A stretch of DNA of 64,000 nt from Lactonifactor longoviformis DSM 17459 (lineage in GTDB: Bacteria > Bacillota > Clostridia > Lachnospirales > Lachnospiraceae), in the NCBI RefSeq assembly GCF_900129135.1, contig NZ_FQVI01000008.1, forward strand, positions 62,001 to 126,000, written 5' to 3'. The number at the start of each line of letters is the position of its first letter. The first letter of the stretch is position 1. The translations under genes were made by a program, and so were the position numbers. Shown piece after piece: positions 16,091 through 23,574 of the stretch. The notes beneath the pieces were generated by a model. That model was given only the letters and a program-made list of their open reading frames with translations, did no database searches and was not told where the DNA came from.

Positions 16091-18514
16091 TCATTCCTCC
16101 GTTTCCGCCGCGTGCTCCACCTCGCTGGGCTTGGTGGTGAGCAGCTTGTAAAGCTCCGTATCCTTCGGGAAGTCGTCCGCAAATGGCAGGATGACATTAT
16201 TAAAAAACAGCAGCCCATGGCCCGGTTCGGAGTTGGTCACATAGGCAAGCTGTTCCGCTGAAATGCCCAGCCGCTCCGCCAAAATCTTGCGGTCTCCGGC
16301 GGCCTGGTTGAGCATATAGATGAAATCACTGTTTTCCAGGATGTTCTCGATCTCCGGGGAGGAGAGGAGGTCCTTGGGGTTCTGGGTCGCCCCCGTAGGC
16401 ACTCCGCCCCACTTTCTGAACCGTTTCCAAATCTCGGCGCTGTACGCCGCAGTCTGCTCCTCCTTCAGCAGGAGGTGGAACTCGTCCACGAAATACCAGG
16501 TGGAGCGGCCGATGGCCCGGTTGATGGTGACGGTGTTCCACACCGCGTCTTGGACAATGAGCATCCCCGGCTTTTTCAGGTTCTTGCCCAGGCCCTTGAT
16601 ATCGAAGCAGACCAGCCGGTTGCGGATGTCCACGGTCGTGCGGTGGTTGAAGAAGTTGAGGGAGCCGTTCACGTACAAATCCAATGCCTGGGCCACCCGG
16701 TCGGCCTCCGGGATATGCTGGGCTAGCAGGGCCTCCATCAGGTCGCCCAGGATCGGCATATTCTCCGGCCGTGGGTCGGCAAAGTAATTCTGATAGATTT
16801 TCTGCACCGCCCGGTCGATGACCGTCTTTTCGATGGCCTCCAGCCCAGTCTTGCTGCCCATGATGAGCTCGCAGAAGGACAGGACAAAATCACTTTTCAG
16901 CGCCAGCGGGTTCTCCTCGTCCGAGTAGTTGAGATTGATGTCCAGGGGGTTCACATAGTCGGTGCTGGATGGGGACAGCCGGATCACCTGCCCGCCCAGC
17001 CGGCGTACCAGGGGCGAATACTCATCCTCCGGGTCGCAGATGATGACGTTATCTTTGGTGGTCAGGATGATGAAGGTGATCTCCCGCTTACAGCTCATGG
17101 ACTTGCCGCTGCCCGGCGTGCCGAACACCAGTCCATTAGGGCTCCTGGACTGTTTGCGGTCCAGAAGGATCATGTTGTTACTCAAAGCGTTGAGGCCGTA
17201 GTACATGGCATCGCCGCCCATGAACAGCTCTTGAGTGACGAAGGGCACGAACACCGCCAGCGCCGAAGTGGTGAGACTCCGCTCGATCCTGATACGGTTG
17301 AGCCCCAGGGGCAAAGAGGACATGAGGCCGTCCTCCTGCTGGAAGTCCAGCCGGGTGAGGAGGCAGTTGTAGGTCTGCGCCACACTGGCCGCCTGGGACA
17401 CGGCGATCTCCAGCTTCTGCCGGGTCTCAGCCATGTGCATGACCAGGAAGGTCAGGTTGAACATTCGTTCATTCCGGCTTTGCAGGTCCTGGAGGATGGT
17501 CTTTGCCGCGCCGCCGTAGGTGGCAAGGTCGCTGGGGAGGATGTCCATGTCATACCCGCTGCGCACCGCCCGCTTCTGCTCCGCAATTTTCATGGCGTCC
17601 AGGTCGGTGATCTTGCGCTTGACCATCTTGATGGCCTCGTTCTGATTGATGCCTCGGATGTGCATGGTCACCAGGATGTTGCCCTCGGTCTCCATGAACT
17701 CCGCCAAAATGCGGTCGTGGATCTCCGGGGCGGTGATCTGCAAAAAGCTGACAGCCCCGTACATCTCGCCGATGCGGAAGGTGCGGGTCTCCCCGAAGTG
17801 GAAGGAGGACGGGGCGATGAAGTCCTTGACCGACAGCCCGCTGGGCGCCAGCCAGTCCCAATCGAAGGCGAACTTGCCACCCTCCGGGTGGAGGATGCCG
17901 TGAAGCAGCTCCAGCCGCTCCTTCCCGTCCAGCACATGGGCGGCGGCACCCATGACCTTGAAGCGGTTGAGGGTGTCAGTCTCAATGCGGGCGAACCTCG
18001 CCCGCGCCGCCGGAAGGTTCTCCGCCTCGATGGTCAGGGTCACATACTTGGTTTTCACATAGCCGTTGCTGCCCCGCTCATACTGGAAGCGGAGTATCCC
18101 CGCCGCGTCCTCCCGGACAGGGTCCAGGTCGTCCCCCTGAGGGTGGATGCCGAACAGGTCCTCCTCCGGCCCATGCTCCACATACCGGCTGCTCAAAGTC
18201 ATCTGTACCCCGATGGTGGGGTCGTAGCCGTTGTAGAAATCGCAGAGGTGTTCAAAAATATCCCGCTGGTCCTCCGGCGAGGCCAGGCGGTAGTTGACGT
18301 CCTCGAAAGCAATCGTCTTGGAGAAGGCCCCGCCCTCCAGCCGGCACAGGCCGTCCGGGAACATATTGCGGAAGGGGATGCTCTCCTGCACCGTATGGGC
18401 TTTCCCGTCCCCTTTGGCCTGGCGGACCACTGCCTCGATCTGTTTACGCTCGGCGCGGGTCAGCTTACGCCTTGCTCCTGCCGGTTTTGCGGGTCTTGCC
18501 GTTTTTGCCTGCAA
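16091..18514 (-). CDS. virB4: VirB4-like conjugation ATPase of ICE-1
   Basis: An 807-aa type IV secretion ATPase acting at the inner face of the membrane to power assembly and transfer. Walker A is GTPGSGKSMSCKREI (about 465) and Walker B is YFVDEFHLLL (about 690); GATQNPKDLL follows as a sensor-like motif. The start is TTG, 9 nt behind AGGAGG; the N-terminus (RKLTRAERKQIEAVVRQAKG) matches the ICE-2 homologue at 52763. It overlaps prgI by 50 bp, so the two are coupled. Confidence 0.93.
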   Translation of the reverse strand: MQAKTARPAKPAGARRKLTRAERKQIEAVVRQAKGDGKAHTVQESIPFRNMFPDGLCRLEGGAFSKTIAFEDVNYRLASPEDQRDIFEHLCDFYNGYDPTIGVQMTLSSRYVEHGPEEDLFGIHPQGDDLDPVREDAAGILRFQYERGSNGYVKTKYVTLTIEAENLPAARARFARIETDTLNRFKVMGAAAHVLDGKERLELLHGILHPEGGKFAFDWDWLAPSGLSVKDFIAPSSFHFGETRTFRIGEMYGAVSFLQITAPEIHDRILAEFMETEGNILVTMHIRGINQNEAIKMVKRKITDLDAMKIAEQKRAVRSGYDMDILPSDLATYGGAAKTILQDLQSRNERMFNLTFLVMHMAETRQKLEIAVSQAASVAQTYNCLLTRLDFQQEDGLMSSLPLGLNRIRIERSLTTSALAVFVPFVTQELFMGGDAMYYGLNALSNNMILLDRKQSRSPNGLVFGTPGSGKSMSCKREITFIILTTKDNVIICDPEDEYSPLVRRLGGQVIRLSPSSTDYVNPLDINLNYSDEENPLALKSDFVLSFCELIMGSKTGLEAIEKTVIDRAVQKIYQNYFADPRPENMPILGDLMEALLAQHIPEADRVAQALDLYVNGSLNFFNHRTTVDIRNRLVCFDIKGLGKNLKKPGMLIVQDAVWNTVTINRAIGRSTWYFVDEFHLLLKEEQTAAYSAEIWKRFRKWGGVPTGATQNPKDLLSSPEIENILENSDFIYMLNQAAGDRKILAERLGISAEQLAYVTNSEPGHGLLFFNNVILPFADDFPKDTELYKLLTTKPSEVEHAAETEE

Positions 18515-18866
18515 TCGCTCTCACCTCCTGTTCCAATTCATACTGCCGCGCCAGGGCGGAGTACAGGTTGTTGGTCTGGTAGATCCGCGTCTTTGGTCGG
18601 ATAAATTTATTGTCGATGAGGTGCCCCAGGAACACCTCCAGGGGCTGCCCGTTCTTCTCATACATGGCGAACAGGAAGAAGGGCAGCATCACCAGGATCA
18701 TGCACAGGGCCGCCGTGGTGGTGCCCAGCGCCTCCTTAGTCAAAAAGAAAAGCGGCACGCCGATAATTGCTGCCGCTCCGAAATATATCACCTGCCGTTT
18801 GGTCAGCCCGAACAGGATCTTGCTCTGTACCTTGCTTAAGTCCTTCGGGATCGTTACATAGGCCAA
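18465..18866 (-). CDS. PrgI-family membrane protein of ICE-1
   Basis: A 133-aa small conjugation protein. It starts AYVTIPKDLSKVQSKILFGL and has two hydrophobic segments (VIYFGAAAIIGVPLFFL and ALCMILVMLPFFLFAMY), followed by a cytoplasmic tail. It is the VirB3-like partner of VirB4 in Gram-positive systems. The start is taken as the TTG 9 nt behind GGAAAGGAG; another TTG lies 9 nt further upstream. The ICE-2 homologue at 52411 uses TTG in the same place, which supports the choice. Confidence 0.85.
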   Translation of the reverse strand: MAYVTIPKDLSKVQSKILFGLTKRQVIYFGAAAIIGVPLFFLTKEALGTTTAALCMILVMLPFFLFAMYEKNGQPLEVFLGHLIDNKFIRPKTRIYQTNNLYSALARQYELEQEVRAIAGKNGKTRKTGRSKA

Positions 18867-18871
18867 TAAAA

Positions 18872-19429
18872 TCAACTCCTTTCCGCAAGCTGAATATCGC
18901 TTGCTACTTCATTTCCCCATACATCCCAGCCGGGGGTCGCCTGCCGGGCGAACAGCTCGATCCGGGGGACATCCCCCATCAGGGTCTCGATCCGGTGCCG
19001 CGCCTCATCCGGCTTTTTGCTGTGCTCCTCAACATGGGAGAGGATGACCTGCTTGACATCCCTGGCCGCCCGTTTCGGGTGCCCGCGGGTCGCCAGCAGG
19101 CAGATCTCCGCATTAGCGCGGGTCCAGTATCCCATCCCGGTGAAGATGTTATCCGATTTGCGGCATTGCTTGACCCACACGAAGGCCACCGTCTTGAAGG
19201 TGAAGCCCCAAGCGTCCATAACGGCCCAGCCCTCCCGGAGCATGGGGAAGGTGATCCAGAGGAACAGGGCGCAGTCCCCGGCCGCAATCCGGGATACGGG
19301 CAGCGCCTTGATGGCCTCTATGCTCATGGTGGGATAATGGCTTTCCGCGCTCCGGCCCGCGCCCTTCTTGCTCCATACCTTGTAGGACCAGGGCGGGTCC
19401 GCGTAGATGACATTGTATTTCTTCTCCAT
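18872..19429 (-). CDS. MT-A70 family adenine methyltransferase
   Basis: A 185-aa SAM-dependent N6-adenine methyltransferase. The catalytic DPPW is at residues 11-14 (VIYADPPWSYKVW). HYPTMSIEAIKALPV and LFLWITFPML are typical of the MT-A70/phage adenine-methylase group. It probably modifies DNA entering or leaving through the ICE. It is inserted between the VirB6-like gene and prgI, where ICE-2 has only a 177-bp spacer, so it is cargo rather than backbone. The SD AGGGGGAGG is strong. Confidence 0.87.
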   Translation of the reverse strand: MEKKYNVIYADPPWSYKVWSKKGAGRSAESHYPTMSIEAIKALPVSRIAAGDCALFLWITFPMLREGWAVMDAWGFTFKTVAFVWVKQCRKSDNIFTGMGYWTRANAEICLLATRGHPKRAARDVKQVILSHVEEHSKKPDEARHRIETLMGDVPRIELFARQATPGWDVWGNEVASDIQLAERS

Positions 19430-19441
19430 ACCGGCCTCCCC

Positions 19442-20308
19442 CTAATGCGCCCCGAACAGTGACTTGGCGAGGCTGCCGGTCTTAAAGAGGGTGAAGCACA
19501 GGAGCACCGTGTACCCCATGCACCCCCAGATGGCGCCGGAAATGTTGTCGCCGCTCAGGGAAATATTCTCCACCAGCACCGCGTAGATCCCTACACAGAT
19601 CATAATGAGGAACGCCTGGAAGCCCAGGGCCAGCAGGGAGCGGAGATAATTCTGCCCCGTGTTGCCCCATTCCCGGTTCGCCATCGTGGCAAAGGGGATG
19701 GGACCTATCGAGGTCACCAAATACACCTCAATCATCCTCCCGTAGATCACCAAGAAAATACAGATAGAGAGGACCTGCGTACACAATCCCACGAAGATGC
19801 TCTGGAACCAAAGCCCCAGCAGGGCGCCGATGCTCCAGTCCGCGAGCTGGATCTCCAGATCGGCGGTCACGCCGGATATGTCGATGCCCGCGTCCGAGAT
19901 GATGACGCCGGCGCTCTGGCTGACCACGTTCTGCGCCACATCAAACACCGCCATGACGATGTTCCAGGTGTTGGTGACGATGAGCACCGCGCAGAAGGTC
20001 TTGAAGATCCACTTGAAGAAGATCCAGGTGTCGAAGTCGTGGAGGTTGTTCTTTTCTACGATGAGCTGGATGAGCTCATAGCACATGACAAAGGTGAGGA
20101 CGATGCCGGCGATGGGGACGATCACGGTCTCCGAGAGGCTGCGGACCATATTGAAGATGCCGCTGTTCCACGCGGAGGGTGTCATGCCCACCTCCCCGGC
20201 GATCTCGCCCACCTTGGTATTCAGGGTATCAAACATCCCGGTCAGGTTTGAAATGATACCGTCGATGAGCAGTTCCTGGAACCACTCCTGTATCGCGTCA
20301 AAGATCAA
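19442..20308 (-). CDS. VirB6/TrbL-like multi-pass conjugation membrane protein
   Basis: A 288-aa polytopic protein. An amphipathic start (MIFDAIQEWFQELLIDGIIS) is followed by about six hydrophobic spans, among them VIVPIAGIVLTFVMCYELIQ and LSICIFLVIYGRMIEVYL. It ends LAKSLFGAH, as the ICE-2 homologue ends LAKSIFSAH. It forms part of the mating channel. The start is TTG behind GGAAAGGAG. It lies downstream of the maff2 remnant in the usual order. Confidence 0.88.
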   Translation of the reverse strand: MIFDAIQEWFQELLIDGIISNLTGMFDTLNTKVGEIAGEVGMTPSAWNSGIFNMVRSLSETVIVPIAGIVLTFVMCYELIQLIVEKNNLHDFDTWIFFKWIFKTFCAVLIVTNTWNIVMAVFDVAQNVVSQSAGVIISDAGIDISGVTADLEIQLADWSIGALLGLWFQSIFVGLCTQVLSICIFLVIYGRMIEVYLVTSIGPIPFATMANREWGNTGQNYLRSLLALGFQAFLIMICVGIYAVLVENISLSGDNISGAIWGCMGYTVLLCFTLFKTGSLAKSLFGAH

Positions 20309-20374
20309 CGGGGATCATCTCCTTTCCGGGAGGCCCCGTGTGCCGGGGCCTCCCGTGGGGTCTGCTGGCGGACA

Positions 20375-20470
20375 TCAGGCGGAGAGCAGGCCGGACAGCA
20401 GGGGGATCAGGGTCAGGCCGATGAGGGCGACACCGCCGCCGGCCATGAGCTGTTTAATTCCCTGCGACTT
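20375..20470 (-). pseudogene. maff2: maff2, 3' half (ICE-1), cut by IME-C
   Basis: The last 31 codons of a Maff2-family small membrane protein: KSQGIKQLMAGGGVALIGLT and LIPLLSGLLSA, then TGA. The 5' half is absent; upstream sequence is the right end of IME-C. The break falls at the Lys codon of the conserved (N)PGAKSQG, exactly where IME-B breaks the ICE-2 copy. Maff2 proteins are about 70 aa and precede the VirB6-like gene in these ICEs. The ICE-1 copy cannot be restored because the other half is missing. Confidence 0.8.
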
Positions 20471-20494
20471 TGCTGATGTGCGATAAAGAAGTAA
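20471..20494. repeat. IME-C terminal att arm
   Basis: Reading inwards from the AA core at 20469-20470, the sequence starts TGCTGATGTGCGATAAAG. It matches the left end of IME-B (TGCTCATGTGCGGTAAAG) in 16 of 18 positions, and the IME-B right end in inverted orientation. It therefore marks the end of an IME-B-like element. Confidence 0.7.
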
Positions 20495-20559
20495 TAGAAG
20501 TGTAAAAAATTTTGCCGTTCCTATCCGGCACTTGGCCATTGTGTCGGATAGGTCGGGCG

Positions 20560-21996
20560 TTAGGCTTCGGGCAAATCAATCTTGCCGACAAAGCTGTAAT
20601 AAATCTCAATGTCCTGCCTGCGGGTGCCGTTCTCGTCATAGCTGCACTCATGCACGACGATTTTATCAATCATTTCCCGCAAGAGGGTGGGGGTAAGTTC
20701 CTCAAAGGCAAGGTGCTTTCGGACGATACCCATAAACTTTTCCGCGTTGACGGTGGCGGCCTGCGACTTGTCCAGTTCGGCCTGCAAAGCGGCGGCGCGG
20801 TCTTTCAGTTCCCGCTGCTCCTGCTCATAGTCTGCCGACAGTTCCATGAAACGCTCGTCGCTGATTTTGCCGTTTACATTGTCCTCATACAGCCGCTTGA
20901 TAATGCGGCTCACTTCGGCAATACGCTCCTGCGCCTGTTCAAGCTGCTTGGTAGCTGCGGCGGTCTTTCTCTTGCCGCCGATCTCGTTCTGCTGGATAAG
21001 CAGCTTCACAAAGCGGCTCTCATGCTTGGCGGCATACTCGGTCACTTGCCGGAGATTGGAGAGGACACCGGCGGTCAACAGGTCGGTGCGGATAAAGTGC
21101 GCCGTACAGTCGCGGGTGCGCTTCTTGTAGCTGCCGCAGATGTAACAGTCCTGCTTGCGGTTCTTGTTCTGATACCGCTGCTGGTACATCACATGGCCGC
21201 AGTCGGCGCAGAACAGCATACCGGAGAACAGCCCCACTTCATCATAGCGGTTCGGGCGTTTGCGCTGCTTGCGTAACTCCTGCACGCGCTCCCATGTTTC
21301 CGTGTCGATAATCGGCTCATGGTGGTTCTCAAAAATGGCCTGCTTCTCCACGGGGTTCTCTACGCTGTGCTTGACCTTGTAAGAGGGCTTCTCCGTCTTG
21401 AAGTTTACCAGACAGCCGGTGTACTCCCGGTTTTCAAGGATATGAACGACGGTGTTCGTCGCCCATTTGCACTCATAGCCGGGGTGGTAGCGGCGGGTGC
21501 TGCCCGTCCTGCGGTATTCCAGCGTCCCCGGCGTGGGGATTTGCTGCTCCGTAAGCATACGGGCAATCTTGGTCGGGCCATTCCCGGCAAGACAAAGCTG
21601 GTATATCTGCTGGACAACCGGCGCGGTTTCCTCGTCAACGAGATAGTTCTCGTCCTCGTCCATGAGGTAGCCATATACCGGCTTGCTGGTAACAGGCTTT
21701 CCACTCATGCCTTTTGCTCGTTTTACTGCTTTGATTTTCTTGCTCGTATCTCTCACCAGCCATTCGTTGAACAGATTTCGCAGAGGGGTAAAATCGTTGT
21801 CCATGCCGCCGTTTGCGCTGTCCACATTGTCGTTGACAGCGATAAAACGCACTCCCTTTTGAGGGAACAGCATTTCCGTGTAAAACCCTACCTGCAAGTA
21901 GTTTCGCCCTAACCGGCTCATGTCCTTGACAATGACCGTACCCACTTTCCCGGCTTCAATGTCTGCAAGCATGGCTTGAAAACCGGGCCTTTGAAA
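20560..21996 (-). pseudogene. Large serine recombinase, N-terminus and catalytic serine lost
   Basis: Homologous to the IME-B recombinase from FQRPGFQAMLADIEAGKVGT through the Zn-ribbon (FCADCGHVMYQQRY, CYICGSYKKRTRDC) to the end (YYSFVGKIDLPEA). About the first 60 residues, including the YxRLS catalytic serine segment, are replaced by unrelated sequence (an open frame continues to 22062). It should therefore be inactive. Its orientation relative to maff2 is the same as in IME-B. Confidence 0.85.
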
Positions 21997-22097
21997 AGCT
22001 GACGTTAGATAACGATACTTTTGAAAACACTGGAAAATCAAGGTTTTTCGAGCGACGGACAAGCAGGGTATTGTACTAAAAACTGAATACGACGCAG
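21997..22097. other. Junction sequence between IME-C stump and ICE-2
   Basis: About 100 bp with no gene. It holds the small palindrome CGTTAGATAACG (22003-22014). The sequence after it does not match IME-B at the corresponding position, so this is the scar of a deletion, a rearrangement or an assembly join. No clear ICE-2 att site was identified. Confidence 0.4.
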
Positions 22098-22148
22098 AAG
22101 CGGCGTTTCTTACTCTCTACATGGGAGAACAGGAACGCCGCTTTTTTC
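22098..22148 (+). terminator. Terminator or attenuator upstream of ICE-2 rep
   Basis: AAGCGGCGTT (22098-22107) and AACGCCGCTT (22134-22143) form a perfect 10-bp stem, followed by a T run. Since rep lies 150 bp downstream on the same strand, it may insulate ICE-2 from outside transcription or attenuate rep. Confidence 0.7.
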
Positions 22149-22154
22149 ATGCCC

Positions 22155-22272
22155 TTTGTTACGCAGTAGGGGCAGAAAAAGCCTTGCTACAAGCGGTTTT
22201 GCGGGTGTGTATCTGGCGCGGCAAGGGATTTATACCTTATTCCCCGAAACCGCGCTTCTACTGCGTAACAAA
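22155..22272 (+). promoter_or_regulatory. Structured leader of ICE-2 rep, 15-bp perfect inverted repeat
   Basis: TTTGTTACGCAGTAG (22155-22169) and CTACTGCGTAACAAA (22258-22272) are perfect complements that bracket an 88-nt loop. A nested CCTTGC/GCAAGG stem lies inside. The structure ends 25 nt before the rep start codon, so it is placed to control rep expression as an RNA leader, or to act as a DNA replication or transfer site. No known RNA family was recognised. Confidence 0.5.
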
Positions 22273-22296
22273 TCCAAAGCAAAGGAGCTATGAACT

Positions 22297-23280
22297 ATGG
22301 CAGTTTTCAGAGTGGAACGGAACAAGGGCTACACCGTAATGAGCAACCACCACCTACGCAACAAGGAGCTTTCCCTAAAGGCAAAGGGGCTGTTGTCGCA
22401 AATGCTGTCACTCCCCGAAGATTGGGACTACACCTTGAAAGGCTTATCCCTTATCAACCGGGAGAAGATAGACGCTATCCGCGAAGCCATTAAGGAGCTT
22501 GAACGCGCCGGGTATATCGTCCGTTCAAGGGAGCGCGACGAGAAAGGACGCTTGCGGGGCGCGGACTATGTGATATTCGAGCAGCCGCAGCCGCCTACGC
22601 CGGATTTACCAACATTGGAAAATCCAACATTGGATAATCCAACACAGGAAAAACCAACATTGGAAAAACCTACGTTGGAAAATCCAACGCAATTAAATAA
22701 AGATATACAAAGAACTGACTTACCAAAAAAAGAAAAAATAATTACTGATGAACAAAGTACCCATTCCATTCCTATCCTTTCCCCTAACCCCTCTCCTTGC
22801 AGAGAAGCGGCTACGCCGCCGGAACGGAAAGGAACGGAAGCGACAGCACAGAGCGCAGTTGATATATACCGGGAAATCATCAAGGACAATATCGACTACG
22901 ACATTCTCAAACAGGACATGAAGTTTGACAGTGACAGGCTTGACGAGATTGTAGACCTCATGCTTGAAACCGTATGCACCGCCAGAAAGCGGGTACGGAT
23001 TGCGGGGGACGACTACCCGGCAGAGCTTGTGAAATCTAAGTTTATGAAACTGGACGGCGAGCATATCCGCTTTGTGCTTGACTGTATGCGGGAGAACACA
23101 ACGAAAATCCGCAACATCAAGCAATATCTGAAAGCAGCCCTTTTCAACGCCCCGTCCACTATCGGCAATTATTACACTTCCCTTGTCGCCCATGACATGG
23201 CAAGCGGCGCACTGTCACCGAAAAAGCCGCAGTACGGCGACCCGGACTATTATTCATGCAACGAGGGCGAAAGCCTGTAA
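22297..23280 (+). CDS. ICE-2 replication initiator-like protein (DUF6017 type)
   Basis: A 327-aa protein. The N-terminal winged-helix segment (NKELSLKAKGLLSQMLSLPE, INREKIDAIREAIKELERAG) matches the replication initiator/helix-turn-helix proteins that open the conjugation module of these ICEs. A low-complexity PTLENPTLDNPTQEKPTLEK linker encoded by DNA iterons follows at residues 105-134. The C-terminal domain (VDIYREIIKDNIDYDILKQD) matches DUF6017. It probably starts autonomous replication of the excised ICE at repeats inside its own gene, as phage replisome organizers do (inference). The SD AAAGGAG is 9 nt from the ATG. Confidence 0.75.
   Translation: MAVFRVERNKGYTVMSNHHLRNKELSLKAKGLLSQMLSLPEDWDYTLKGLSLINREKIDAIREAIKELERAGYIVRSRERDEKGRLRGADYVIFEQPQPPTPDLPTLENPTLDNPTQEKPTLEKPTLENPTQLNKDIQRTDLPKKEKIITDEQSTHSIPILSPNPSPCREAATPPERKGTEATAQSAVDIYREIIKDNIDYDILKQDMKFDSDRLDEIVDLMLETVCTARKRVRIAGDDYPAELVKSKFMKLDGEHIRFVLDCMRENTTKIRNIKQYLKAALFNAPSTIGNYYTSLVAHDMASGALSPKKPQYGDPDYYSCNEGESL
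22609..22698 (+). repeat. Six 15-bp iterons inside rep, followed by an AT-rich stretch
   Basis: Head-to-tail units begin at 22609, 22624, 22639, 22654, 22669 and 22684. The consensus is CCAACATTGGAAAAT; each unit carries the near-palindrome CCAA-CA-TTGG, and the sixth is degenerate. The period is exactly 15 bp. The next 60 bp are A/T-rich, as in a DNA unwinding element. This is a candidate replication origin. Confidence 0.7.
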
Positions 23281-23311
23281 CCACCCACAACCACAAAAGG
23301 AGGATTTTATT

Positions 23312-23533
23312 ATGGCACAGAAAATGACAGGAGCATTGGTATTTGACGAGCGCACCGACCGTTACGACATCCGCTTTGACTTAAACAGCTACTACGGGGG
23401 CTTGCATTGCGGCGAGTGCTTTGACGTATTCGTGCGGGGCAAGTGGAAGCCGACCCGGATTGAGTACGGCGACAACTGGTATCTTGTGGGTATCAGAGCC
23501 GAGGACTTGAACGGGCTGCGGGTGCGTATCTGA
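23312..23533 (+). CDS. DUF5348 family protein
   Basis: A 73-aa protein: MAQKMTGALVFDERTDRYDI, then FDLNSYYGGLHCGECFDVFV and WYLVGIRAEDLNGLRVRI. The pattern matches DUF5348, a small protein found between rep and pcfB in Tn1549-like ICEs. Its function is unknown. The start has AGGAGG 8 nt upstream. The two cysteines in LHCGEC could bind metal, but a single pair is weak evidence. Confidence 0.75.
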   Translation: MAQKMTGALVFDERTDRYDIRFDLNSYYGGLHCGECFDVFVRGKWKPTRIEYGDNWYLVGIRAEDLNGLRVRI

Positions 23534-23574
23534 CCGCCGCCCCATAAAGAAACGCGAAAGGAGGACGCGACAAA

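Larger units (their letters stand above)
5063..20470 (-). mobile_element. ICE-1: conjugation half of a Tn1549/CD1107-like ICE
   Basis: A contiguous minus-strand operon in the standard order Maff2 (3' part), VirB6-like, PrgI, VirB4, peptidoglycan hydrolase, DUF4315, DUF4366, topoisomerase III, ArdA. Most genes overlap or are a few bases apart. Extra DNA-modification genes are slotted between the conserved ones. The rep, PcfB and VirD4 genes expected upstream of Maff2 are missing, because the element is cut by the IME-C remnant and the ICE-2 junction. No integrase or relaxase is in this part. The left limit is placed at the terminator; the true att end was not identified. Confidence 0.7.
20471..21996 (-). 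mobile_element. IME-C: remnant of an IME-B-like mobilizable element
   Basis: Only the recombinase end survives. The end arm, the insertion codon in maff2 and the recombinase all match IME-B. The relaxase, replication and TnpW genes expected next to it are gone. Similarity to the IME-B recombinase stops at about 21996, and unrelated sequence leads to the ICE-2 rep region. Confidence 0.75.

Noticed and set aside
17231-18604. 457-codon plus-strand frame opposite virB4 of ICE-1
   Set aside because: Antisense shadow of the VirB4 coding sequence; the protein shows no motif and no start signal.
22003-22014. CGTTAGATAACG as the ICE-2 attachment site
   Set aside because: It is a short palindrome with a GA centre, but no second copy or direct repeat was found that would mark an ICE end.
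22609-22698. Possible CRISPR-like array
   Set aside because: The 15-bp units are head to tail without spacers and encode a Pro-Thr-rich linker in frame; there are no cas genes. Iterons fit better.
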